DNA of 64,000 bases from Larimichthys crocea (taxonomy: Eukaryota > Chordata > Actinopteri > Sciaenidae), in NCBI RefSeq assembly GCF_000972845.2, contig NC_040033.1, positions 2,660,790 to 2,724,789 on the forward strand. The letters run 5' to 3'. The notes below the pieces were generated by a model. It saw only the letters and a program-made list of their open reading frames with translations. It searched no databases and had not been told where the DNA came from. This document shows, one piece after another, positions 12,143 to 22,970 of the stretch. Each line of letters begins with the position of its first letter. The stretch's first letter is position 1. Made by a program: the position numbers and the translations under genes.

Positions 12143-14235
12143 ATGAAGAGCAGGCTACACACCAGTGATCCCGATGAGCAGAAAATGAATGAAACTCAAA
12201 CCAGTGAGCCGGAAAAACAAACCGGGGAAATGGAATCCGGTGAAGTCAATAAGTCCACCACGGACAAAGTGATTGTTAAACCAGATAATTTAAGAAGTGC
12301 CGTTTGGCGCTTTTTTGGATTCTGGTCTGTTGGAGGTAAAGTTGTGGACAAATCCAAGGTTGTTTGCAAGTTATGTGATGCGCAGATGACATATCACACA
12401 ACTACCACAAATTTGAGGATGCATTTAATGAGTTTTCATCCGGCCGAATGGAAAAAAGTTAGTGAAGACGAAACAGACGGCCCGCTTCCCAAACAACCCA
12501 GGCTAACCGAGTTTTACGGCCCGAGCAAATCTCTTCCCGCTGCAAAACAAGAGGCCATCACTAAAAAGTTAACACAGTTCATTTGCAAAGACATGCGGCC
12601 TATCAGTATAGTTGACGGTGTAGGTTTCCAGGAATTTGTCCACGAAATAAATCCACGGTATCAAGTCCCTTCTCGTGGAACTGTGAAAAATAGGATTGTG
12701 AAACTGTATGATGCCACCGCCAGTACAGTGAAAATGGCAATCAAGAACAAAGCCGTAGCGTTGACCACTGATGGATGGACTTCGCTCGCCAATGATGCAT
12801 TTGTCACGGTGACTGCTCATGTAATCACAGAGGATTGGGAGATGAAGGACTTTGTGCTTAAAACGGGAGAGCTCACAGAAAGTCATACAGCAGAGAACGT
12901 ATCGAAGTCTATTGTGGATGGTTTGTAGGAGTTTGGCGTGCAGTTGGAGTCGGTCGTGGCCGTGACAGTGGATAATGCAGCTAACTATGTGAACGCAGTT
13001 GAGAAGCACATGAAGACCATGAACGTGCCGTGTTTCGCACATACGATTAACCTAGCTGTCCGAAAGGGGCTAGGGGTGAGGTCTATAGAGAACAGTGTTG
13101 CCAGGTTGAAACGTACTGCTGCCTACTTCAACCATTCAGCCACCGCCAGTTACCTCCTGGAAGAAAAGCAGAAGCAGATGGAAATGCCGAAAAGGGACAA
13201 ACTGATCAACGACTGCGCCACAAGATGGAACAGCACGTATGAAATGATCTCTCGGGCTCTGGAGCAACAAGCACCAGTGGCTGCTGTCATCTTTGACAAA
13301 AAGCTGTCCAACCTTGAGCTGTCTACGAGTGAATGGACTCAGCTGGAAAGGGTGAGCTATATAAATTAATTTATTTAGGCTAATTTAAGCTAGGCTATAT
13401 GTAATTATTAGCGCATGTGTAAAGTTGATGTTTATGGCAAAGGCAATATCTTCTTCATTGATTTTTTATTTTATTTTATTCATTTGTCCTACTGCAGGTA
13501 AAGGACATTCTCAGGCCCTTCAAAGTCTCTACAGTGGCTTTATCCACCGACAAATACCCGACAGCGTCAGCTGTTCTCCCTATGAGGCACGTTCTTCTGT
13601 CTCATCTGAGACAGGAGACAGACAGTGACACAGCGGCTGTCAAAGAAATGAAGGCAAAGATAACAGCTGATCTAAATAAGCGCTACCCAGAAGACGGTGA
13701 CGTCTTCATGTTTCTGAACACAGCCAGTTATCTCGACCCTCGCTTCCACTGCCTGGGTCATTTAGATCATGGAAGGCAACAAGAGGTCCATGATAAAGTG
13801 CTTGCCGAGATTACAGCTATAGCAGCGGCAGAGAAGTCAGGAGAGTCAGAATTGCCCGCCCCACTCGAAGCCCCCCGCAAAAGTTCCCTTTCGGCAATGG
13901 GTGATCTATTTTCCCAAGTCTACCAGCAGCAGACAAGAGCTGCTGCCTACGATCTGCATGGGGAGCTGGTCCAGTACGAAAGAGAGCCACAGCTGCCTCC
14001 GGACGCAGACCCTCTTCTGTGGTGGAAAAGTACAGGCAGCGCGAGATACCCGTACATCGCACAGGTGGCAAAAAAATACCTCACGGTATCCGGCACATCT
14101 GTGAGATCAGAGCGCGTCTTTTCGTCAGCCGGCAATATTGTCAACAAAAAACGCTCAGCACTCGCCGCTGATCACGTAGACCGTCTGGTATTTTTGGCCA
14201 ACCCAACAATATGTAGGCTTAGCCAAGTATTTTGA
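12143..14235 (+). pseudogene. hAT-1 transposase (ZBED-type), one nonsense codon
   Basis: This enzyme would excise and reinsert hAT-1 in the nucleus. Exon 1 is 12143-13351 (403 codons) and exon 2 is 13498-14235 (245 codons plus TGA); they join in phase 0 and give about 648 residues, a normal hAT length. An acidic N-terminus is followed by a BED zinc finger (about residues 50-105) with CKLC and a distal HLMSFH. The RNase-H-like core then has LTTDGWTS, VTVDNAANY, CFAHTINLAV and CATRWNSTYEM. The C-terminal hATC dimerisation domain has DPLLWWK, SVRSERVFSSAGNIV and NKKRSAL. The only lesion is an in-frame TAG at 12926-12928, between the first and second catalytic segments. The ATG at 12143 precedes the BED finger at a usual distance. 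The nearest cellular relatives are likely ZBED1/ZBED4-type domesticated proteins. Confidence 0.92.
13352..13497 (+). other. Predicted intron in hAT-1 transposase
   Basis: A GTGAGC donor follows ...GAAAGG and a T-rich tract leads to a TACTGCAG acceptor. Removing 146 bp restores one continuous frame across LER-VKDIL. Without splicing the frame ends at 13369. Confidence 0.88.
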
Positions 14236-14811
14236 GTTGATTTGTGGCCTGCTTGTTTCTTTAAGTTGTGGTTGATTTTTTATTTTATTTAACTTGTGAA
14301 AAATGACATTGGTAAAAAAAAACATTATTTTATTTAGTAGGCAACTGTCGGCATAGGCTATTACACGCCAGCCTAATAGGCTAACTGTGAAAGGTTCTGT
14401 TCTGCAATAGTTTGTTTTGCAATTTGCACAAATGAACAGTAGTCTGTCAAATAGGCTACTTCATTGACTGTTTACAATTGGCTGCTGGCCTACTTAATGT
14501 TCGTTTATGTTTTGCAGGCTAATATTCATTTCTGTAACTGTTAGCTGGGCCAATTCAACTGTTCTGGTTTAACTAGGCTATAATTAAGCTGTCTTAGTAA
14601 GAGTGTACAGTTTTGCATAAATTGCACTGAAGTTACACTAAATGTAACATGTTGAACATGACGCTTGGATTTAGTTTGAAGACCGAAAATAAATCAGCGT
14701 TTGACTACCACTGGTCGTTTTTCTTGACATTTGGCAGTGCAACGCCCTCTGTTGGATATAACGGGGTACTGTTACAATACTGTTACAAGTCCTATTCTCC
14801 GCGGGGGGAAA

Positions 14812-14839
14812 ATAATTAATTAATTAATTAATTAATTAA
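14812..14839. repeat. (TTAA)n microsatellite in hAT-1 3' region
   Basis: Tandem TTAA/AATT units lie just inside the right subterminal repeats. Confidence 0.8.
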
Positions 14840-15965
14840 GAATATTCGAATATATTCGATATTCGGACCATTTTTTAAGACTAATATTCAAATTCAATTT
14901 CTGGGGAATGTTACCAGCCCTACTTCCCACAGTTAATTAAGAGGCTAAAGAGGACATTGAAATCCTTCTTTGTCAGCTCAGATTGCTGACGGGCTGTGTC
15001 ATTGGACCCCACATGTACTAACACCTGGTTTATAGAAGATGGGAGTGAGACCAGGGAGCTTATCTAGGTTAACCGGGATCGTGGCCCCAGGGAGGCAGTG
15101 AGTGGCTGCATTGAAAAAGCGGGTCTCCCTAATTATGGAATCACCTACTATCAATGTGGTTGGGAAGACGAGGGGACGAGAAGATGAAGGCAGAGGATTC
15201 CAGTGACAGGAAAGTGTGCAGGCAAGCGCCGTGGCGAGGCAACGGCATCGGACCAGGTAGAAAGACTCCCCGCCGGCACAGGGCGGGGGAGACTGCCCGA
15301 GCGTCGGAGCACGGCCTCCTTCAGGATCCTGCGCCGGGAAGAAGAGGTCGAAGACTGGGTTGAGGGAAATCCATTGGGCCTTGTGGTGGAGTGGCCAGCC
15401 ATCCGAGCACTGCCAGCCACCAGTGGAGGGAAAGTTGCAGTGTCTGCAGGTGCTGTTTGTGGGTCCAGATCTGAAGGAGATGGAGCAGCGGGGGCATCAG
15501 GTGGATGGGCCGGGCCGGAGTGTCATCGGAAAGGGCGGTTGGAGAGGCTCAGGCGAGGGGGAGAGACTGCCCCGCTCGAGTCTCCCTCTTGCGGACCACG
15601 TCGGTTCAGGACCATTGATGGTTAGGTGTTGAGCAGGAGGAGGGCCGCGGACAGGCGGCGGGATCCTACGCAACTGTGTCATAGGGTAGTGCTGAGCGAG
15701 GCCGACTTTTTGGACTGTTAGAGAGCCACGTCCATGAAACCGGAAAGTAGTGAGTCCTTTTTTTGCAGTTCATCGGAGAGCCGCCGGATGTCATCCTTAA
15801 GCTAAACGTTTTTTTTTTTTTTTTTTGTCTGCTTCAATCAGCAGTACATTGTCCTCACAGGGTGTAGCTGGCACAGTTTGTTTGTCGATCAATACACGGA
15901 TAACACGACACGTGCGCAGAGCAATATGTGCGCGCACACACATTCCTCGTGGACAATCTGACAAT

Positions 15966-16265
15966 CTGGTAGTGATCTGGCAGGGAGCATTAATTTAATG
16001 TTGGTTCAATGTTGAGCAATGTTGGTCTGCTATCTGGGGATTGGTTTAATTAATGTTATTTCAACATTGGTTCAATGATAAAACAGGCATAAAATGTTGG
16101 TTCAACTTAAAATCAATCACTGTCTTGATCTATTTTTCATCATTGTACTAACTCATTTCAGGTGCAAACCTGAGGAAAAATCAATGTTATATTTCAATGT
16201 TAAGCAACAGTTTTGTTGATGCGTCAACATTGATTCAATGTTTAATGTTGGTCTGCTATCTAGGT
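15966..16265. repeat. Repeat block with AATGTTGGTTCAATG motifs
   Basis: The 18-mer AATGTTGGTCTGCTATCT occurs twice in direct orientation (about 16018-16035 and 16243-16260). Many variants of AATGTTGGTTCAATG and ATTGAACCAACATT lie between them. This looks like an interspersed fish repeat or MITE with internal short repeats. I cannot name the family or define exact ends. Confidence 0.5.
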
Positions 16266-17279
16266 GGTTTGTTCTGTCCTTTTGTTTCTGGCCAGAATGG
16301 TTTAGAAATGCTCCTGATAACATGTCTAAGACTGAACAATGATTTCAATGACATATAGAAGGTGGTTTGGGACATTACACAGCTTCAATTGACTGTACAG
16401 AGATGTAGGAATGTGATGTATAGTATCTGATATTGACACTGTGTGGGGATGAACTTTAAAGCAGCATAAGGCAGACTTCGAAAGTCCTCTTGAATTCAAG
16501 AGTTCAAAAGGTCAACATCCTCCCAAACAATTAAGAACCGAGTCCATATGCTCCATAACGATTACCTGATCCTCCGAGCAATGCTGTGCCTCGCTCCGGC
16601 AGGCTTAAGGTGGAACGTTCGTGCTGACCAGGTCGATGGAGATCTCCAGCTGTGAATAAAAACAACTTTTTAAAGAGGTTTTTTGGGGGGGCATAACAAG
16701 TTCTGCAGTCCTGTGACAGCAGAACCAATCTCGGCATGGATGCAGTTTCCCATTCCTCTGTATCTGTGTGGAGATGAAATGGACATAATGTTCTGTCCTG
16801 CTGCAGCAGATGGAAGCCGTGTTCAAAGGCACCTTGACATTCAGTGCCCAACGAGAGACTGACACATTGTCTTGGTGTGTGCATGCCTGAGAGTGTATGT
16901 CACATGTTCTATATGTTCAATGCATGACACGTGTTGTAGACGCACGTTCATGCTGGGGTCAAACAAGCTCTCTCTGCATGGAGTTGCTGTTCTGATTTGA
17001 TTGAAGCTCTGAAGAAGACAGGAGCTCTTAACCTGAACTGATTCTTCTTGTTGACTTTGAGATTCCAAGTCATGTCTTCTAAACAGCTACTGACAGCCTC
17101 ATTCCAAAAAAATATCAACGTCAGACTCTGAAAGGTTGCATCAGTTAAACCAGAGTTTGTACAGTATGTTCATTAAGATCAGATTGCTCATTTCTCACAT
17201 TAGTGGAGGACGGCGGGGGGAAAGGTTGTCCTGTCACATGACATTAGCAGCTAAATAAAGACACAGATGAGCGTATTTG

Positions 17280-17319
<40 letters not shown>

Positions 17320-18066
17320 TATTCTGTATCAGGGCTGAGCTGTGAGGCTGAGATCAAAAATACAATATTAAACTAGTATACCAGGTTGAGGTTATTTTAA
17401 ATAACATAAAATAACGTCTTCTTATTGACCACACTCCTATCTGTACATTTCAAATGACCATTAGGTAATGGTTTATTCATGTATTTAAACATAAAATGTA
17501 ACAAAACTTGCAGAAAACAATAGTCATAATAACATAAGGGATGTTTCATGGTGATATCACCTTCAAAAGTTACATTTTTACTGTATTCACTAGCAGAGTA
17601 TAGAAAGCACAATCTCTGAATTTTACAATCCACATCTTTTAAAGGCTGTTTTTTTCTCAAAGTGAGTATTTTTTCTCCACTTCAGTAACACTTACACACA
17701 CCAAACCTTCCAGTTTGATCCTATCTATATTCTGAAGGTTTCTACACAGGCTTGTTCATATATCATTCAGAGTCTGATTTATAGAAACATTTTATTCCTA
17801 CAAACATGTTGAAAATTGATTTTTTTATGGCTGTTCACAGTATTTTTGGATTTATGGAGCGATAAAAAGAGACTCTAATATGTCAAGAAAAGGAAAAGGT
17901 GCAGACTAAGAATTTTTAAACCTGGCCTAATCCAATGTCCAGATTTATGTTCCTAAAATGTATGTAAATGAGCGTGTTTAAGTTAAGATAATGCCTAAGT
18001 TTTCTCATATTTAAACACGTTTTCAGAAAATGTATAATGCACAAAATTTTATGATGTAATTCGTTC
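16266..18066. other. Unassigned DNA
   Basis: No gene is recognised. A (CA)n tract is annotated separately. The open frames at 16531-17068 and 17397-17660 have no recognisable domain. Confidence 0.45.
17282..17317. repeat. (CA)n microsatellite
   Basis: About 18 uninterrupted AC units. Confidence 0.95.
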
Positions 18067-18170
18067 ATTTTCCAACACCACTTAATATTAATTTAAGTTG
18101 ACATTGGGCAAGAGCTGGGGTACACCCTGGAGAGGTCAACAGTTCATCACAGGGCTGACACACAACTGAA
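18067..18170 (-). repeat. Fish interspersed repeat fragment (family R1)
   Basis: TGGGGTACACCCTGGAGAGG and CATCACAGGGCTGACACA match, on the opposite strand, the end of the longer copy at 43.2-43.6 kb (CCAGGGTGTACCCC, GGCTCCAGCCCCCATGACC). It is an incomplete copy and its class is not settled. Confidence 0.55.
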
Positions 18171-18679
18171 AGGACCCAGGAAAACAGTCTCATTGGTAAT
18201 GTCATAGACAAAACATGGACGTAGTCTCCATGACAATCACCCACAGGTTTCTGAAGAGCTGTTGTGAAGAAGTGTGTGTTGGCTCTGGCCAAGACTGACA
18301 TGTTCTGGAGCCAGCCTTAAATGGAAGGAACAACAATTTTTGGCACGGTGGCTTCACTTCACAGCCACGGAGGTTGCCACATATATTAATTTCAGTAGAA
18401 ATTAAGTAATATAATGCGTAACATATAGGATTTTTGATTTACTGTGTCAAGTAACATATTTTCACCTGGACTGGGTGAGTTTAGTTACACTTATCTTCTG
18501 GCAGCTAAGTCCAGAGCGCTGTGAGTTTAACTTTCTTTAAATGAGCTGAAAACGACAGCAGGCTGCTACACAATAACCATACAGAAGGTGATTATATCGT
18601 GACATGGTCACTTATAATAACCGGTGATGTAGTGGTGCCCAGAGGGAGTGGGTGCACTCTAAGCTGTCTGGCTTTCTCT

Positions 18680-19147
18680 GTGTTGTGTGTGTGTGAGTGC
18701 CTGTGCTGGGTGTAGCTTCCTGATTCCCATCTCCTTGTCAGCTAAGAATTTGCTGCAGGTCGTCTAATCACTCTTCAGACCTGTGCAGTATTCGACTGTC
18801 TCTCATGTGGTGCAAACACTACGCCCTATTTCCCAGTCTGCCAATGGTTGTTTTGTGCTTTGCCCTGCTATTCTGTTCCCTGCCTGTGCCTCAGATTTCA
18901 CCACGCCAAACAGCCGGTCTGCCTGCCACGTTCAGTCCGGCCTTTGTCTCCAGCCGTCACTTTAGATTTCAAGATTCACAACCAGCCCATCTGCCATCCA
19001 CGGCTTCCATGCCACAGTCCTCCCCACAGAGAGCCCAGTCCAGACATCAGACTTAAGCATCTTTGTTGTTACTAATCTTCCTCAAGAGTTTTCCTGGCTC
19101 CTGGTCTGCTCCAAAACTGAACTGTCCTGTATTCTCAACAGTGACAT
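18680..19147 (+). mobile_element. Probable LTR fragment
   Basis: The composition is that of a fish Gypsy LTR on the plus strand: TTCCTGATTCCCATCTCC, a CT-rich run with CTGCCTGCCACGTTCAGTCC, then AGAGTTTTCCTGGCTCCTGG and a terminal AACAGTGACA at about 19147. I could not find the matching 5' terminus or a target duplication, so the left edge is approximate. The three overlapping plus-strand frames here (18783-19075) are non-coding LTR sequence. Confidence 0.45.
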
Positions 19148-19264
19148 GTAAAATTACCCCTGCAGGTGTAGCGGCCAAAAAATGGGACATAGTATTTGCA
19201 CATTGTTACTTAACTGACCCACCAGCGGAAGAAGCAGCTACATAATTATGTATTTCGAGTGAGT

Positions 19265-19800
19265 GTAACATTCAAAACTCAAACTTGATTTATTTATATA
19301 GCACCTTTCATGCAGCCCAAAGTGCTTGACAGAGCAAAACTAAAACAGAAACAGACAACACTGAAGAGAGAAATACATAAGACAAAAAGATAAAATTAGG
19401 CTGTGCCATGATAAAATAAAAGCCAGTATGAAAACCTAGAAAAAAACAAAACATACATAAAAACTGCAACAATAAAACAAATAAAATGTTAAAAAAGTAA
19501 ATTAAAACATAAGGTAAATAAGCAAAGAATGATCAGGACTCCTGTGGGGTTTATATGTGCCCTCTGTCTGGTCTTGGTCAGTTCCTCGGACTGCAGAGTT
19601 CTGTATCAGTTGTAGGCAGCCTAGTGTTTTTTTGGGAAGACCATACAGAAGCGCATTACAGTAATTGAACCTTGAGCTGAGAAAAGCATGAATTACTTTC
19701 TCAGTGTCAGCCTGACTGACGAAAGATCTGACTTCAGTGATAGTTCTAAGATGGTAAAATTATGTTTTGGTTATGTTTTTTGTGAGCCTCAAAGTTGAGG
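19265..19800 (-). mobile_element. L2-type LINE 3' fragment
   Basis: At the left is a LINE tail (TTGATTTATTTATATAGCAC, then CAAAGTGCTTGACAGAGC), followed by A-rich sequence. From 19560 to 19800 the minus strand encodes pieces of the ORF2 C-terminus: VIHAF, NYCNALLYGLPKK and LQLIQNSAV. Only the 3' end survives, so it is a dead 5'-truncated copy. Confidence 0.7.
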
Positions 19801-19941
19801 TCATAATCTAGAGCAGTGATTCCCAGGGGGCGCCAAAGATCCACGGGGTAGGGTGGGGGCTCTTGATTTTAAAGGGTGTAATAAATCTATAAGATAAGTC
19901 AGCATAGAGGTAACCTAGCAACGGTCAGGGAAATTAGAGCC

Positions 19942-20465
19942 GAATGCATCTTTTGCAGTGAGAAACTGGCAAATGAAAGTTTGAAACCCTGCAAGCTGAA
20001 GCGACACTGGACAACTAAACATCCCGAGACGATGGGTAAACCCACAGAGTTTTTCCTCAGAAAAAGGGAACTCGTTGTCACAAACAGGCCCCAAAACATT
20101 AAGGACACTTTTAATAAAGCTGAAAGCAACCAGAAGCAGGCAACGGTTGCGCCTTTTGAGTGCTCTCCCCTTATTGCACAAGCCAAAAAGCCACACAACA
20201 TTTGGGAAACACTGATTAAACCTGCTTGCATTAAAATGGCTGAGATACTTTGTGGACCGCAGGTGGCTAACAAATTTAAGACTGTACCACTGTCCAATAA
20301 CTCAGTGAAAGACAGAATCGACAGAATGGCAGGAAACATTGAACAAATCAAGACAGGCCCGTTTTCAGTCCAGCTGGATGAAACTACCACTGTGGCAGAG
20401 GAGGAAATTCTCATTGTATATGTACAGTACATTAAGGAAATCTATGGAGGACTAAAAGTGCCAAA
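19942..20465 (+). pseudogene. hAT-2 transposase N-terminal remnant (BED finger)
   Basis: The frame reads ECIFCSEKLANESLKPCKL and then KRHWTTKHPE. This is a BED finger with CxxC and a downstream H-x4-H. After a lysine-rich linker comes VKDRIDRMAGNIE and then FSVQLDETTTVAEEE, the first catalytic region of the RNase-H core, with VQYI. The pattern is that of ZBED5-like transposases. The frame is open through 20496, but homology fades at about 20465. The full protein would need more than 400 further residues. Confidence 0.7.
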
Positions 20466-21079
20466 ATTAAATAAATACACTAAAATAATTACTTAAATGT
20501 GTCATTAATGAATTAAAATTTGAATTAAATACATAAATGTGTCATTAAAATACCAATTCATTTAATGTAAAAAAAACATATATTTCCATTTCCATTTCAT
20601 GATCCTGTGTTGTAGTGCTTCATGAATTGTCAAACTGTCAAACTCGCCCATCAAAGTTGGTAGGCGGCTCCTACCGCCTGATTGGTTAACCTGCGCATCA
20701 AGTCAAGGCAATTCAATTCCAGATAATGGATTGATGCAGAGATAGTGAACACACTCTAATACACTGGATGGCGCTATTCACTATTACAACGGTTTAGATA
20801 CAAAACAAAAAATCAAGGGGAAGACTCAGTCCTGCTAACTCCAAATGTTGAGACCACACGCAGCACAAAATGTCTGAAAGTCCCGGAGCTGCTGAGAGAA
20901 GCAGCTAATTTGATTGAAGAAGCTCTGAGCGGGACTCCTCCGGCTCTGGCGGCTCAGTCACAGCAGACACCTGCCGCTCCATCACGTACACCTGTCCAAT
21001 TGAGCTAAGTAATTTTATGTTAGCCGGGTGTGCTACTAATCACAGCAAGGGCTGGCCTCATGAAGATCCTCAATTCTTA
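20466..21079. other. Unexplained segment inside hAT-2
   Basis: The first part (20466-20600) is a run of AAATACATAAATGTGTCATT repeats. At 20828-21000 the plus strand can be read as NVETTRSTKCLKVPELLREA, then an IEEALSG stretch and an Ala/Pro-rich tail ending in a stop. This could be a fragment of another element's protein, but I do not recognise it. Confidence 0.35.
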
Positions 21080-21084
21080 TGTCT

Positions 21085-21340
21085 GTTAATCTCACAGGCA
21101 CCACAAGAGGAGAGGACATTTTCAGTGTAGTTAATACGTACTTCACAAAGCACAATATTCCCTACTGCACTGGCAGGCAAACACCTCTGTGAAGATCTGA
21201 ACCTAACCTTAACGATTGTGGTAAAAATAGTAAACTTAATTAAAGCTTGTCCAGTCAACTCACGGATCTTTGCACAGCTGTGTGAGGATGAGGCCCACCA
21301 GACACTCCTCCTTCATACCAAAGTGCGCTGGTTGTGGCAG
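21085..21340 (+). pseudogene. hAT-2 transposase internal remnant
   Basis: Two pieces in different frames resemble the middle of a ZBED5-like transposase: GTTRGEDIFSVVNTYFTKHN (about 21094-21153), then, after a short loss, VNLIKACPVNSRIFAQLCED (about 21232-21291) followed by LLLHTKVRWLWQ. The segment that should carry the DGA catalytic motif is deleted. The order matches the N-terminal remnant at 19942-20465. Confidence 0.65.
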
Positions 21341-21464
21341 AGTTTATAAAATTAAACTATAAAACGTATGTACAACTTACACTTGTACAGTATGTTGCTG
21401 TATTCACTGCAACCGCTTCAGCTTCCTCAGCCGCCAAAATGGCAACCATTGAGGGCCAGTATGA

Positions 21465-21620
21465 ATTCAGTTTAATTATATTTTATTTATATAGTGCCAA
21501 TTCATAACGGAAGTTATCTCATGACACTTTCCATACAGAGATCTATTATCTATTATTATTAGCAAGCACTTGGCGACAGTGGCGAGGAAAAACAATTAAT
21601 GAGAACCTGCAAGACGAGAG
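21465..21620. repeat. Fish retroelement tail fragment
   Basis: AATTATATTTTATTTATATA, then GTGCCAATTCATAACGGAAG and TTATCTCATGACACTTTCCA form a 3'-tail-like block seen in fish LINE/SINE ends. No coding part is attached. Confidence 0.45.
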
Positions 21621-21676
21621 AGCACAAAGCTTCATATGAAGGTACGTAAATTGAGACACAGAAAAAAAGTCACCAT

Positions 21677-21678
<2 letters not shown>

Positions 21679-21747
<69 letters not shown>

Positions 21748-21770
21748 TATATATATATATTATTATATAT

Positions 21771-21809
<39 letters not shown>

Positions 21810-21820
21810 TATATATAGAT

Positions 21821-21875
<55 letters not shown>

Positions 21876-21900
21876 TATAGATTATATAGATTATATATAT
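21679..21900. repeat. (TC)n - (TA)n - (GATA)n compound microsatellite
   Basis: TC units run to 21740, TA-rich sequence to about 21805, GATA units to about 21873, and further TA to about 21905. The open frame starting at 21636 is an artefact of this tract. Confidence 0.95.
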
Positions 21901-22073
21901 ATTATATTAATTACTATAATACATTCTATATTCATTCTCACACTAACAGTGTTTAACAGTGAATTACTGGAGTCCGATGCAGACAAGATCAGCATCACAG
22001 CTTGATGTGTGTTTTGTTTGACGGTTGGTGAGAATAGATGAGGAAGTTAATAGTGGAAACCAGAGGGATGTAT

Positions 22074-22076
<3 letters not shown>

Positions 22077-22156
<80 letters not shown>
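22077..22156. repeat. (CA)n microsatellite, about 40 units
   Basis: An uninterrupted 80-bp AC/CA tract; open frames on both strands across it are artefacts. Confidence 0.95.
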
Positions 22157-22158
<2 letters not shown>

Positions 22159-22970
22159 GTCAGCCAGCTTCTCTGCTGTCTTAGCAAGGTTGATTGAGTA
22201 CATGCACTTTCTCCCTAAAGGGATAATTTCACGCTCCCATATTAGAATAATTTGCTTGGTGTGGAAATGACATGGGTGGAGGGCATGTACCCACAATGCA
22301 ACCTGCTGTATTACCACTGGAAGCACACAGAGCTGCACAAAATACATGTGGCAGTGACTAACTGTGTGCGTGGGAGTCTGTTTGTGTGTGTCTGTCACAT
22401 TCAGTTAGGTGTCTGTCAGAGATGATTACTGTAAAACAATGTTCAGTAATCTTCCTGTAGAATGTCACATTCTCTGCACACTGTCACTGTGGAATGCTGC
22501 TCAGTCATCATTTTACATCTGTGTCTATTTCAGTGGATCAGTTGCTCTGCACCATCTATATGCACTATGTGTTGCTACATAAACAGTGACTCCTTTTTGA
22601 CATGTGCTCTTCATGTGATCAGAATTTTGATGCATGGGTAGTCATAATGTGTGACACTCACACAGTTTGCTACATTGGGGGCAGATCACCTGAATGAGTC
22701 GCCTCAAATCAAACTGTGAATGTAAAAACGGCCATGTGGCTTCCATTTGGCTGTTCAAAAATCACATTTTCTGCTGTAATTCTTCTCCACCTTCTGCATG
22801 CATTTGCTCACTTTATCACAAAACGTGACACAGCAACATTTGCACCAATCTAGAATGAAATCAAAGGCACCGACACAGGATTGATTGACCGTAATCTGAC
22901 GTCTCACGTATAAACAGGGTCAGGCTGAAGTGTGTCGAGGTGTGTGGTTCTTCAGCAGGTGATTTCTTTA
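22157..22970. other. Unassigned DNA
   Basis: No gene or repeat is recognised. Confidence 0.45.

Larger units (their letters stand above)
11915..14922 (+). mobile_element. Complete hAT DNA transposon (hAT-1), 3,008 bp
   Basis: The ends are TAGGACTGGTAA (11915-11926) and TTACCAGCCCTA (14911-14922), a 12-bp inverted repeat with one mismatch. The flanks carry a perfect 8-bp duplication, CTTCCCAC, at 11907-11914 and 14923-14930. An 8-bp duplication is the hAT signature. Both subterminal zones are dense in ATTCGAAT-type repeats. One spliced BED-finger transposase gene fills the interior, with an AATAAA near 14689. The insertion splits the ORF1 of an older LINE. The exact target duplication and a single-lesion gene point to a young insertion. 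Confidence 0.95.
11640..15700 (-). pseudogene. L2-2 ORF1 (SGNH/esterase-type), split by hAT-1
   Basis: On the minus strand, 15150-15680 gives a basic and proline-rich N-terminal part. At about 15150-14931 the esterase-like domain begins with VGDSIIRETR and continues to VHVGSNDTARQ. After hAT-1 the domain resumes at 11906-11640 with FISGPLPT and TDGVHPNWRGSQ. These three blocks correspond to the Ser (GDS), Asn (GSND) and Asp/His (DGVH) blocks of SGNH hydrolases, which are found in ORF1 of L2/CR1 LINEs. Stops and frame changes elsewhere make it a pseudogene. The role of the esterase in LINEs is not settled. Confidence 0.72.
8466..15900 (-). mobile_element. Old L2-type LINE (L2-2), split by solo LTR and hAT-1
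   Basis: Pieces of one minus-strand LINE appear in the right order. The 3' tail, TTTATTTATAAAGCAC, is at 8470. ORF2 C-terminus and RT follow (8699-10214), then linker and endonuclease (10390-11570), then ORF1 (11640-15700). A solo LTR interrupts ORF2 at 9360-9740 and a hAT element interrupts ORF1 at 11915-14922. Without these the LINE would be about 4 kb. Many stops and frameshifts show it is much older than L2-1 or L2-4. The 5' end, near 15800-15900, is uncertain. Confidence 0.8.
19814..21345 (+). mobile_element. Decayed hAT transposon, Charlie/ZBED5-like (hAT-2)
   Basis: The left edge CAGTGATTCCCAGGGGGCGC resembles the CAGTGGTTCTCAA-type ends of Charlie-like hAT elements. Transposase remnants follow at 19942-20465 and resume at about 21085-21340. 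The middle (20466-21079) does not match a transposase, and no right terminal repeat was found. It is a truncated, rearranged relic. Confidence 0.65.

Noticed and set aside
12569..13042. Minus-strand 157-codon open frame with many Cys and His
   Set aside because: It is antisense to the hAT-1 transposase, which has clear domains on the plus strand.
15154..15632. Plus-strand GC-rich open frames of up to 140 codons
   Set aside because: They are antisense to the N-terminal part of L2-2 ORF1; no domain is seen on the plus strand.
19899..20432. Minus-strand 177-codon open frame
   Set aside because: It is antisense to the BED-finger transposase remnant of hAT-2.
21636..22398. Open frames across (TC)n and (CA)n tracts
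   Set aside because: Simple repeats lacking stops; the products are low-complexity Leu-Ser or Thr-His runs.
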